The position numbers and the translations under genes were made by a program. A DNA stretch of 5,879 nucleotides from Hyphomicrobiales bacterium. Lineage in GTDB: Bacteria; Pseudomonadota; Alphaproteobacteria; Rhizobiales; Xanthobacteraceae. The DNA lies in the NCBI GenBank assembly GCA_017304505.1, contig JAFKKQ010000298.1:1-5879 (forward strand), written 5' to 3'. How positions within the stretch are numbered: the first letter of the stretch is position 1; each line of letters starts with the position of its first letter. Under the pieces are notes generated by a model. It was given only the letters and a program-made list of their open reading frames with translations. It did no database searches and was not told the DNA's origin. Below are positions 1 to 5,879 of the stretch, in pieces.

Positions 1-617
1 AGGTGGCGCGTGGCATCGGCCTCGATAATCGCATCGGCTCCAAGTTCCTGCATGCCGGCCCGGGCTATGGCGGTTCGTGCTTTCCCAAGGATACGCTGGC
101 GCTGATCAAGACCGGGCAGGATCACGAGGCGCCGCTGCGCATCGTCGAAACGGTGGCGGCGGTCAACGACGTCCGCAAGCGGGCGATGGCGCGGAAGGTG
201 TCGGCTGCGCTTGGAGGAAACATGCGCGGCAAGACCGTCGCGATCCTCGGCCTGACCTTCAAGCCGAACACCGATGACATGCGCGATGCGCCGTCGATCC
301 CGTTGATCACGGCGCTGCACGACATGGGCGCGCATGTGCGGGCCTACGATCCCGTCGGCATGGATGCCGCGAAGAAGGTGCCGCTGACCGACGTGACCTA
401 TTGTGACGGGCCTTACGAATGCGCCAGGGACGCGCATGCCCTGGTCATCGTGACGGAATGGGAATCGTTCCGCGCGCTCGATCTCGACCGGCTCAAATCG
501 GTCATGGCCGAAAGCCCGGCCGTGATCGATCTGCGCAACGTCTATCCGCCCGAAGAGCTGCAGCAACGCGGCTTCGTCTATGAAGGCGTCGGGCGGCCTC
601 GCTCCAACGGGCATTGA
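1..617 (+). CDS. ugd: UDP-glucose 6-dehydrogenase, C-terminal part (5' end outside window)
   Basis: This enzyme oxidises UDP-glucose to UDP-glucuronate in two NAD+-dependent steps in the cytoplasm, supplying uronic acid for surface polysaccharides. The first full codon is at base 3 and the frame is already open there, so the GTG at 3 is internal and the gene continues to the left. The visible 204 residues include GYGGSCFPKD with the catalytic cysteine (codon 78-80), the dimer-forming central helices, and the C-terminal UDP-binding domain opening with KTVAILGLTFKPNTDDMRD (about bases 231-290), which carries the family's conserved Lys/Arg/Asp substrate contacts. Family members are usually about 430-440 residues, so roughly the N-terminal Rossmann half is missing here. 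The gene ends at TGA 615-617. The family assignment is secure. The symbol is the generic one; rhizobia also use rkpK. Confidence 0.95.
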   Translation, partial: VARGIGLDNRIGSKFLHAGPGYGGSCFPKDTLALIKTGQDHEAPLRIVETVAAVNDVRKRAMARKVSAALGGNMRGKTVAILGLTFKPNTDDMRDAPSIPLITALHDMGAHVRAYDPVGMDAAKKVPLTDVTYCDGPYECARDAHALVIVTEWESFRALDLDRLKSVMAESPAVIDLRNVYPPEELQQRGFVYEGVGRPRSNGH

Positions 618-636
618 GCCGCAAATTCCAGTTGTC

Positions 637-703
637 ATGCCCCGCGAAGGCGGGGCATCCAGTATTTTTGGCATTTACCGGATCGCCCGCCTGTGCGGGC
701 GAT
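637..703. repeat. Twin GC-rich hairpins (REP-like intergenic palindromes)
   Basis: Two perfect 9-bp stems with 4-base loops lie 23 bases apart. Hairpin 1 is ATGCCCCGC-GAAG-GCGGGGCAT (637-658). Hairpin 2 is ATCGCCCGC-CTGT-GCGGGCGAT (682-703). The stems differ only at the third and fourth positions (GC versus CG), and the partner arms carry the matching change, so pairing stays perfect in both. This arrangement resembles the REP-type paired palindromes scattered between genes in alphaproteobacterial genomes. When translated, they give the familiar spurious peptides PAKAGHP on the plus strand and CPAFAGHD on the minus strand. A run of five T lies at 665-669, six bases after hairpin 1, so it could also act as a weak terminator for ugd. 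The structure is seen directly; the repeat-family membership is inferred. Confidence 0.75.
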
Positions 704-736
704 GGCGACCGGGTTCGACGGACGGCGCGGGGATTG

Positions 737-3361
737 ATGCAGTCTTTCGATAGCAGGCTTCCCATCGACGAAGCGCTGCCGGCGCTGACTGCGGTATTGC
801 GGCAGCGCCATGCCGCGGTGCTGGTCGCCCCGCCGGGCGCGGGCAAGACCACGCGGGTCCCGCTGGTTCTGATCGATGAGCCCTGGGCGGCGGGGCGCAA
901 GATCCTGGTGCTGGAGCCACGCCGGCTTGCCGCGCGTGCGGCCGCCGAGCGCATGGCAACGACTCTCGGAGAGAAGGTGGGCGACACCGTCGGCTTGCGC
1001 GTGCGCTTTGGTTCGAAGGTGTCGGGCAAAACGCGCATCGAAGTGGTGACCGAGGGTATTTTCACGCGGCTCATCCTTGACGATCCGTCGCTCGAGGGCG
1101 TCGCTGCCGTGCTGTTCGACGAATTCCACGAGCGGTCGCTCGACGCCGATCTCGGGTTGGCCCTGGCGCGTGATGCGCAGCAGGGCCTGCGCGACGACCT
1201 CAAGCTCCTGGTGATGTCAGCAACGCTCGACGGGGCGCGGGTCGGGCGGCTGCTCGACGACGCGCCGGTGGTCGAGAGCGAGGGCCGCGCCTTTCCGGTC
1301 GACACGCGGTATGTCGGCCGCGATCTGCGCGAGCCCATCGAGCGGCAGGTGGCCGACGCCACGGCGCGGGCGCTGCGTGCCGAGGCGGGCTCGGCTTTGG
1401 TCTTTCTGCCGGGGCAGGCGGAAATTCGCCGTGCCGAAACCTTGCTTAAAGAGCGGACCGACGATCCAGCAGTGGATGTGGTGGCGCTCTATGGCGCGCT
1501 CGATGCGCAAACACAGGATCGCGCCATTGCGCCCGCGCCCAAGGGTCGGCGCAAGGTGGTGCTGGCGACCGCCATCGCCGAAACGTCGCTCACCATCGAG
1601 GGTGTGCGGATCGTCATCGATTCCGGGTTGGCGCGCATGCCGCGCTACGAGCCGGACGTCGGCCTGACACGGCTTGAAACCGTTCGCGTGTCGCGCGCTG
1701 CCGCCGATCAGCGCCGTGGCCGCGCCGGGCGCACCGGGCCTGGCGTTTGCTACCGGCTGTGGGACGAGCCGCAGACCGCTTCGCTTGAAGCTTATGCGCG
1801 GCCGGAAATCCTTGCGGCCGACCTGTCGGGCTTCGTGCTTGATCTCGCGCATTGGGGCGTGACCGATCCGGCAACGCTGGCCTTCCTCGATCCCCCGCCT
1901 GTTGGCGCGCTATCGGAGGCGAGGGCGCTGCTCGCGGAACTCGGCGCGATCGACGGGCGGGGCCGCATCACCGACGAGGGCCGCAAGCTCCGCGTGCTGC
2001 CGCTGCCGCCCCGGTTGGCGCGCATGGTGGTCGATGGGGCCGGTCAGGGCGCCGGGGTTCTTGCCGCCGAGATCGCCGCCGTGCTGTCCGAGCGCGGCCT
2101 CGGCGGCAACGATGTCGATCTCGGCCACCGCCTCGATCAGTTTCGCCGCGATCGCTCGCGCCGTGGCGAGGACGCCCGCCGCATGGCGAAGCGGTGGGCG
2201 GAGGTTGCTTCTTCCTCCCCCAGCCTCTCCGTTACCTCCGCCCTTGTGGGGGAGGTCGGCGACCGAAGGTCGCCGGGTGGGGGATCGGGGTTGCCAAGCC
2301 CGCCAGCGCCCCCCTCCCTAACCCTTCCCCACAAGGGGGGAGGAAATGCGCCCGTTGCTGGGCGAGACGGCACGTCTCTTGTGCATCAGGATGTGAGCGT
2401 CGGCGCGGTTCTGGCGCTCGCATATCCGGACCGTATCGCCAAGAGTCGCGGCGCGGATGGTGCGTTCCTGCTCGCCAACGGACGCGGTGCGTCTCTCGAC
2501 CCCGCGTCGGCGCTTTCGCGCGAACCGTTCCTCGTTGTCGCGGAGCTGTCGGGAACGGCTGCACGGGGTCGCATTCTGCTCGCCGCCTCCATCGCGCTCG
2601 AAGACATCGAAACGCATTTCGCCGACCGGATCGAGTGGCGCGACGACATCGCATTCGACAATGCATCCGCCAGCCTGCGCGGCCGCAAGAGCGAACGCCT
2701 GGGCGCGATTGCGCTGACCGAACGTCCGGTTGCCGTGACACCAGGACCGGAGGCCGCAGGCAAGCTTGCCGACGGGATCATTCGGATCGGGCTCGCCCGC
2801 ATGCCGTGGAGTAAGGCGCTGCAGCAATGGCGTGACCGCGTGATGTTCTTGCGCCGTGCTGAGGGCGACGAATGGCCGGACCTGTCCGATGAAGCGCTGG
2901 CCGCGAACGCATCGGAATGGCTTGAGCCCATGCTTGACGGCAAGACCGGGCTCGGCGAGGTGACGGCGGACGAGCTTTCGACCGCTATTCAGGCGTTGCT
3001 GCCCTGGCCGCTCCGGCGGCGGCTCGACGCCGAGGCGCCGACGCACTTTTCCGCGCCGTCCGGATCGTCGGTGCCGATCGACTACGACAACGCCGAAGGC
3101 CCGAAGCTTTCGATCCGCGTGCAGGAGCTGTTCGGCCTCGGCCGTCACCCGAGCATTGCCGGCGGCAAGGTGCCGTTGATCGTGGAGTTGCTGTCGCCGG
3201 CGCACCGCCCGGTTCAGGTGACGGGCGACCTGCCGGGCTTTTGGCGCGGCTCCTACGCTGCGGTGAAAACCGAAATGCGCGGCCGTTATCCGCGTCATCC
3301 CTGGCCGGACGATCCGCTGCAGGCGCCGGCGACACGCCGCGCCAAGCCGCGGGGCACCTGA
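737..3361 (+). CDS. hrpB: ATP-dependent helicase HrpB (DEAH-box), with an in-frame repeat insertion
   Basis: HrpB is a cytoplasmic DExH/RHA-type NTP-dependent nucleic-acid helicase whose cellular role is poorly defined. In the 874-residue product, Walker A APPGAGKTT is at residues 31-39, the DEFH box at 128-131, SAT (motif III) at 161-163, ATAIAETS (motif V) at 277-284 and QRRGRAGR (motif VI) at 325-332. A helicase-associated region follows, then LALAYPDRIAK near 560 and the HrpB-specific C-terminal domain from about 690 (PWSKALQQWRDRVMF) to the end. I start at ATG 737, eight residues before conserved LPIDEALPAL. The frame is open back to a TTG at 614, but that stretch is translated repeat DNA. 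HrpB is usually about 810-830 residues. The excess of roughly 50 matches a Pro/Ser/Gly-rich segment at about residues 492-537, encoded by a palindromic element. All helicase motifs are intact, so the protein is probably functional. A purine-rich GCGGGG at 727-732 is a weak ribosome site. Confidence 0.95.
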   Translation: MQSFDSRLPIDEALPALTAVLRQRHAAVLVAPPGAGKTTRVPLVLIDEPWAAGRKILVLEPRRLAARAAAERMATTLGEKVGDTVGLRVRFGSKVSGKTRIEVVTEGIFTRLILDDPSLEGVAAVLFDEFHERSLDADLGLALARDAQQGLRDDLKLLVMSATLDGARVGRLLDDAPVVESEGRAFPVDTRYVGRDLREPIERQVADATARALRAEAGSALVFLPGQAEIRRAETLLKERTDDPAVDVVALYGALDAQTQDRAIAPAPKGRRKVVLATAIAETSLTIEGVRIVIDSGLARMPRYEPDVGLTRLETVRVSRAAADQRRGRAGRTGPGVCYRLWDEPQTASLEAYARPEILAADLSGFVLDLAHWGVTDPATLAFLDPPPVGALSEARALLAELGAIDGRGRITDEGRKLRVLPLPPRLARMVVDGAGQGAGVLAAEIAAVLSERGLGGNDVDLGHRLDQFRRDRSRRGEDARRMAKRWAEVASSSPSLSVTSALVGEVGDRRSPGGGSGLPSPPAPPSLTLPHKGGGNAPVAGRDGTSLVHQDVSVGAVLALAYPDRIAKSRGADGAFLLANGRGASLDPASALSREPFLVVAELSGTAARGRILLAASIALEDIETHFADRIEWRDDIAFDNASASLRGRKSERLGAIALTERPVAVTPGPEAAGKLADGIIRIGLARMPWSKALQQWRDRVMFLRRAEGDEWPDLSDEALAANASEWLEPMLDGKTGLGEVTADELSTAIQALLPWPLRRRLDAEAPTHFSAPSGSSVPIDYDNAEGPKLSIRVQELFGLGRHPSIAGGKVPLIVELLSPAHRPVQVTGDLPGFWRGSYAAVKTEMRGRYPRHPWPDDPLQAPATRRAKPRGT
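2210..2346. repeat. Palindromic repeat element inserted in frame within hrpB
   Basis: The core is bounded by 21-base inverted repeats at 2235-2255 and 2323-2343, which match at 19 of 21 positions when one is reverse-complemented. Inside lie a perfect 7-bp hairpin GGCGACC-GAA-GGTCGCC (2258-2274) and a nested stem of GGGTGGGGG (2275-2283) against CCCCCTCCC (2310-2318) with one mismatch. Each outer arm can also fold on itself around TTGT or ACAA. The whole could form a branched, cruciform-like structure. It has no coding capacity of its own. All three plus-strand frames are open through it, and in the hrpB frame it reads as SSSPSLSVTSALVGEVGDRR and onward to PPAPPSLTLPHKGGG, a sequence style I associate with intergenic repeats of Bradyrhizobium-like genomes. 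The flanks beyond 2235 and 2343 are approximate, and no clear target duplication is visible. Confidence 0.8.
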
Positions 3362-3491
3362 TCGTTATCATTTGAACGATTGCGGCAACGCCTTGCGAAC
3401 CATCCGCACGCGAGATGCCGCGCGCCACATGGCCGTTAGCCGTTCCTTGAGCTGCGTCGTGATTGGGTCAGCGCGAATAGCGGATCCAACC

Positions 3492-4019
3492 ATGCGCGCG
3501 CTCGTTTGCTTCTTCATCTTTGTCGCCGTCCTCGGCGTGGGCCTGTCGCGCGACATCAACAGGGCGCTGACCAAAGCCACCGCCGACCGTTCGATGGCGA
3601 TGGCGGCAGCGCCGCACGACGATCCGGCGCCGCAGAACGCATCGAGCGGCAGCCGCACCGTCACACTGAATAACGATGGACGCGGCCACTTCCGGGTCGA
3701 CGCGCAAGTCGACGGGCGGCACGTCGATTTTCTGGTGGACACCGGCGCGTCGATGGTGGTGTTGCGCGAGAGCGATGCGGCGCGCTTGAGCATCTTCCCG
3801 CGCCCATCGGAGTACACCGGCCGCGTCCAGACCGCCAACGGCGTTACCAAGTATGCGCCGGTGCGCCTTAACCGGATCGAGGTCGACGGCATTACCGTGC
3901 GCGATGTTGCCGCCGCAGTGATGCCGGACGATGTGTTGAAGGTGAATCTGCTCGGCATGACGTTCCTGTCCGGCGTGAAGTGGACCCACGACCGCGGCCG
4001 GCTGGTGCTCGAGCAGTAG
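3492..4019 (+). CDS. Membrane-anchored retropepsin-like aspartic protease (clan AA, TIGR02281-like)
   Basis: This 175-residue protein has an N-terminal hydrophobic segment (about residues 3-18, ALVCFFIFVAVLGVGL) with no convincing cleavage site, so it is likely a membrane anchor. An Ala/Pro-rich linker follows to about residue 55, then a retropepsin fold. The catalytic motif LVDTGAS has its aspartate at residue 83, and the closing hydrophobic-Gly motif NLLGMTFL is near 152-159. Only one DTG is present, so, as known for this family, activity would need a homodimer. The catalytic domain is expected in the periplasm. I chose ATG 3492 because it places the anchor at the N-terminus. The frame is open upstream to a TTG at 3372 and an ATG at 3429, but those versions put a charged tail before the anchor. 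The candidate ribosome site (AGCGGA, 3479-3484) is weak. Caulobacter PerP is, from memory, a relative. The substrate is unknown. Confidence 0.87.
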   Translation: MRALVCFFIFVAVLGVGLSRDINRALTKATADRSMAMAAAPHDDPAPQNASSGSRTVTLNNDGRGHFRVDAQVDGRHVDFLVDTGASMVVLRESDAARLSIFPRPSEYTGRVQTANGVTKYAPVRLNRIEVDGITVRDVAAAVMPDDVLKVNLLGMTFLSGVKWTHDRGRLVLEQ

Positions 4020-4026
4020 TTCTTCC

Positions 4027-4121
4027 GATCGTTCCGGAATGGCCGCGAGGCTCGGATTCCAGACACAATTGCTGTGCATGTTTGCGCCATCCGGCGCGGC
4101 TTCGGGCGTTCCGGAGCGATC
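4027..4121. repeat. Spaced inverted repeat with nested hairpin upstream of the hexomutase gene
   Basis: GATCGTTCCGGA (4027-4038) and TCCGGAGCGATC (4110-4121) are reverse complements at 11 of 12 positions, separated by 71 bases. Between them is a perfect 5-bp hairpin GCGCC-ATCC-GGCGC (4084-4097). The left arm also contains the 8-base palindrome TTCCGGAA (4032-4039). No T tract follows, so this is not a standard intrinsic terminator. It could be a leader-RNA structure, a regulator site or chance in GC-rich DNA. No convincing -35/-10 pair could be assigned in this gap. Confidence 0.35.
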
Positions 4122-4171
4122 AGAACATTTCGGCGCCGGCCGAATTGGGTTATCTGTTGCGTCCAGTTTCC

Positions 4172-4178
4172 AGAGGAA
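4172..4178 (+). promoter_or_regulatory. Shine-Dalgarno site of the hexomutase gene
   Basis: AGAGGAA lies three bases upstream of ATG 4182 and is the clearest ribosome-binding site in the window. It decides the start against an in-frame GTG at 4074, whose 36-residue extension (rich in Arg, unrelated to the family) reads through intergenic DNA. Confidence 0.75.
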
Positions 4179-4181
4179 TTC

Positions 4182-5681
4182 ATGTTTCCCAAACCGAAAT
4201 TATCGCTGTCGCCGAATACTTATGCCTACGAGTCCGAGCCGCTGGTGAAGCCGACCGGCTTTCGCGAGTACGACGCGCGCTGGCTGCTCGGCAAGGAAAT
4301 CAACCTGATGGGCGTGCAGGCGCTCGGCATGGGGCTCGGCACGCTGATCCGCGAGATGGGCGTGAAGCCCGAGATCGTCACCGGGCACGACTTTCGCGGC
4401 TATTCGGCTTCGGTGAAAACCTCGCTGATCTCCGGCCTCTTGGCGTCGGGCTGCACGGTGCATGACATCGGGCTGGCAATGACGCCGATGGCCTATTTCG
4501 CGCAGTTCGAGCTGGACGTGCCGTGTGTCGCGATGGTCACCGCCTCGCATAACGACAATGGGTGGACCGGCGTGAAGATGGGCGCGAACCGTCCGTTGAC
4601 CTTCGGTCCCGATGAGATGACGCGCCTGAAGGAAATCGTGCTCGCCGCCGCGTTCAAGACGCCGGGCGGCGGCGCCTATCATTTCGTCGAGAATTTTCCC
4701 GCGCGCTACATCGCCGATCTCACCAGGCGCCCGAAACTGAAGCGCAAATTGAAGGTGGTCTGCGCGTGCGGCAACGGCACCGCCGGGGCGTTTGCGCCGC
4801 AGGTGCTGGAGGCCATCGGCTGCGACGTGGTGAAGCTCGATTGCGAACTTGACCACACCTTCCCGAAATACAATCCGAATCCCGAAGACCTCGAGATGCT
4901 GCACGCCATGCGCGACGAGGTGTTGCGAACCAAGGCGGACGTGGGGCTGGGCTTCGACGGTGACGGCGACCGCTGTGGCGTGGTTGACGACCACGGCGAG
5001 GAGATTTTCGCCGACAAGGTCGGCGTCATGCTGGCGCGCGACATGTCGGCGCTGCATCCGAATTCGACTTTCGTGGTCGATGTGAAATCCACCGGTCTCT
5101 ATGTCACCGATCCGGTGCTGCAGAAGAACGGCGTGAAGGCCGACTACTGGAAGACCGGCCACTCCTACATGAAGCGGCGAACGCACGAATTGCAGGCGCT
5201 CGCCGGCTTCGAGAAGTCCGGCCACTATTTCTTCAACAAGCCATTCGGCCGCGGCTACGACGACGGTCTCGTTTCGGCGCTTGCGATCTGCGACATGATG
5301 GATCGCAATCCCGGAAAGAGCATGTCGGAAGAGAAGAACGCGCTACCCAAGACCTGGGGCTCGCCGACCATGTCGCCGCATTGCGACGACGAGAAGAAGT
5401 ACGACATCGTCGATGCGGTGGTGAAGCATTTCGAGGTGGCGAAGCGGAAAGGCGAGAAGGTCGCCGGCCAGCCGATTCGCGATGTGGTCACCGTCAATGG
5501 TGTGCGGGTGACAGTCGAGGACGGCACCTGGGGCCTGGTGCGCGCGTCATCGAACAAACCGGAGCTGGTGGTGGTGGTCGAAAGCCCGGCGTCCGAGGCG
5601 CGGATGCGCGAGATGTTCAAGGCGGTGGACGGCGTGCTGCGCACGCACCCGGAGGTCGGCGCGTATAACCAGACGATCTGA
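4182..5681 (+). CDS. Phosphomannomutase/phosphoglucomutase (alpha-D-phosphohexomutase)
   Basis: This cytoplasmic enzyme interconverts hexose 6-phosphates and 1-phosphates through a phosphoserine intermediate, providing mannose-1-P and/or glucose-1-P for nucleotide sugars. The 499 residues show all four family landmarks. The catalytic serine loop VTASHNDNG has the phosphoserine at 122. The Mg2+-binding loop GFDGDGDR has aspartates at 259, 261 and 263. The sugar-recognition loop EKSGH is at 344-348, and the C-terminal phosphate-binding loop RASSNKPEL begins at 454. The length is slightly above the usual 450-470. The N-terminus has a short leader before the conserved FREYDARW. The EKSGH form of the sugar loop and the overall match fit the PMM/PGM group rather than phosphoglucosamine mutase. 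Mannose versus glucose preference cannot be read from the sequence, so no symbol is given (manB, algC-like and noeK are candidates). It sits 162 bp after the protease gene and converges on efp. Confidence 0.95.
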   Translation: MFPKPKLSLSPNTYAYESEPLVKPTGFREYDARWLLGKEINLMGVQALGMGLGTLIREMGVKPEIVTGHDFRGYSASVKTSLISGLLASGCTVHDIGLAMTPMAYFAQFELDVPCVAMVTASHNDNGWTGVKMGANRPLTFGPDEMTRLKEIVLAAAFKTPGGGAYHFVENFPARYIADLTRRPKLKRKLKVVCACGNGTAGAFAPQVLEAIGCDVVKLDCELDHTFPKYNPNPEDLEMLHAMRDEVLRTKADVGLGFDGDGDRCGVVDDHGEEIFADKVGVMLARDMSALHPNSTFVVDVKSTGLYVTDPVLQKNGVKADYWKTGHSYMKRRTHELQALAGFEKSGHYFFNKPFGRGYDDGLVSALAICDMMDRNPGKSMSEEKNALPKTWGSPTMSPHCDDEKKYDIVDAVVKHFEVAKRKGEKVAGQPIRDVVTVNGVRVTVEDGTWGLVRASSNKPELVVVVESPASEARMREMFKAVDGVLRTHPEVGAYNQTI

Positions 5682-5726
5682 GGCGACGGAGAAGGCCCGC
5701 CTGGCTCGCTGTCAAGCGGTTCGCCG

Positions 5727-5879
5727 TTAGTCCTTGGCGCGCTCGACGTAGGAGCCGTCTTCGGTCATCACCACGATGCGCGTGCCGGGTCCGATGAACG
5801 GCGGCACGTTGGAACGGACGCCGTTCGACAGCATCGCGGGCTTGTAGGATGACGAGGCAGTCTGGCCCTTGGTCACCGG
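5727..5879 (-). CDS. efp: Elongation factor P, C-terminal end (5' end outside window)
   Basis: Elongation factor P binds ribosomes stalled at polyproline stretches and stimulates peptide-bond formation. Only the last 50 residues are present, read on the minus strand from the right edge to the TAA at 5729-5727. They cover most of the C-terminal OB-fold domain. [17 protein letters not shown] and [13 protein letters not shown] correspond to the conserved C-terminal signature region of EF-P (KPA, then G, VP and G at the expected spacing), and the protein ends GSYVERAKD. The lysine or arginine at the tip of domain I, which decides the modification type, lies outside the window, so classical EF-P versus an EfpL/YeiP-type paralogue cannot be settled here, although the wording favours the standard alphaproteobacterial EF-P. 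The gene is convergent with the hexomutase, with 45 bp between stops and no obvious strong terminator. Confidence 0.87.
   Translation of the reverse strand, partial: PVTKGQTASSSYKPAMLSNGVRSNVPPFIGPGTRIVVMTEDGSYVERAKD

Noticed and set aside
502..1362. Long minus-strand open frames across ugd/hrpB and elsewhere
   Set aside because: These are antisense shadows common in high-GC genes. They are rich in Arg, Ser and Pro, show no family motifs and lie fully opposite well-supported genes.
2210..2346. Frameshift or pseudogene in hrpB
   Set aside because: The repeat insertion keeps the frame open, all helicase motifs lie upstream and the full C-terminal domain lies downstream, so the gene does not look broken.
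3361..3380. Small inverted repeat ATCGTT/AACGAT at the end of hrpB as a terminator
   Set aside because: The stem is only 6 bp, with an 8-base loop and no T tract after it; it is probably chance.
4141..4181. Sigma-70-like promoter directly before the hexomutase gene
   Set aside because: TATCTG- and TTGCGT-like words occur, but not at proper spacing or with adequate match to consensus.
5682..5726. Bidirectional terminator between the hexomutase gene and efp
   Set aside because: Only GGCGA (5682-5686) and TCGCC (5721-5725) pair across the gap, with a large unpaired interior and no T or A tract, so a terminator cannot be supported.
1..5879. Mobile genetic element, phage or defence island
   Set aside because: No integrase, transposase, toxin-antitoxin, restriction or phage gene is present, and all genes share the same high-GC style of a chromosomal core region.

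Overview
The window is high-GC DNA from an alphaproteobacterium. It is most likely a member of the Hyphomicrobiales (Rhizobiales) near Bradyrhizobium, Rhodopseudomonas or Xanthobacteraceae. This rests on protein style, on GC-rich palindromic repeats of the kind common in those genomes, and on the wording of the elongation factor P C-terminus. No taxon can be fixed without a search. There are no RNA genes, CRISPR arrays, transposase genes or phage genes.

Layout: (1) 1-617 (+), the C-terminal half of UDP-glucose 6-dehydrogenase, entering from the left edge. (2) 618-736, a gap holding a pair of near-identical perfect hairpins. (3) 737-3361 (+), the DEAH-box helicase HrpB, whose reading frame carries a palindromic repeat element of about 109-135 bp, translated in frame. 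(4) 3362-3491, a gap with no clear gene. (5) 3492-4019 (+), a small membrane-anchored retropepsin-like aspartic protease. (6) 4020-4181, a gap with a spaced inverted repeat and a Shine-Dalgarno site. (7) 4182-5681 (+), a complete phosphomannomutase/phosphoglucomutase. (8) 5682-5726, a short convergent gap. (9) 5727-5879 (-), the C-terminal end of elongation factor P, running off the right edge.

The two sugar enzymes fit together. The mutase makes the hexose 1-phosphates that feed nucleotide sugars, and the dehydrogenase makes UDP-glucuronate. Both would supply surface polysaccharide synthesis. HrpB and the protease have no obvious biochemical link to them. The four plus-strand genes are separated by gaps of 119-162 bp, so this is a co-directional run rather than a tightly coupled operon.

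I found no new multi-gene system; the gene content is ordinary chromosomal housekeeping. The most notable observation is the palindromic element inside hrpB, which appears to have been domesticated as an in-frame Pro/Ser/Gly-rich linker. Next is the twin-hairpin repeat upstream of hrpB, which creates a false upstream start. Everything else is of modest interest.
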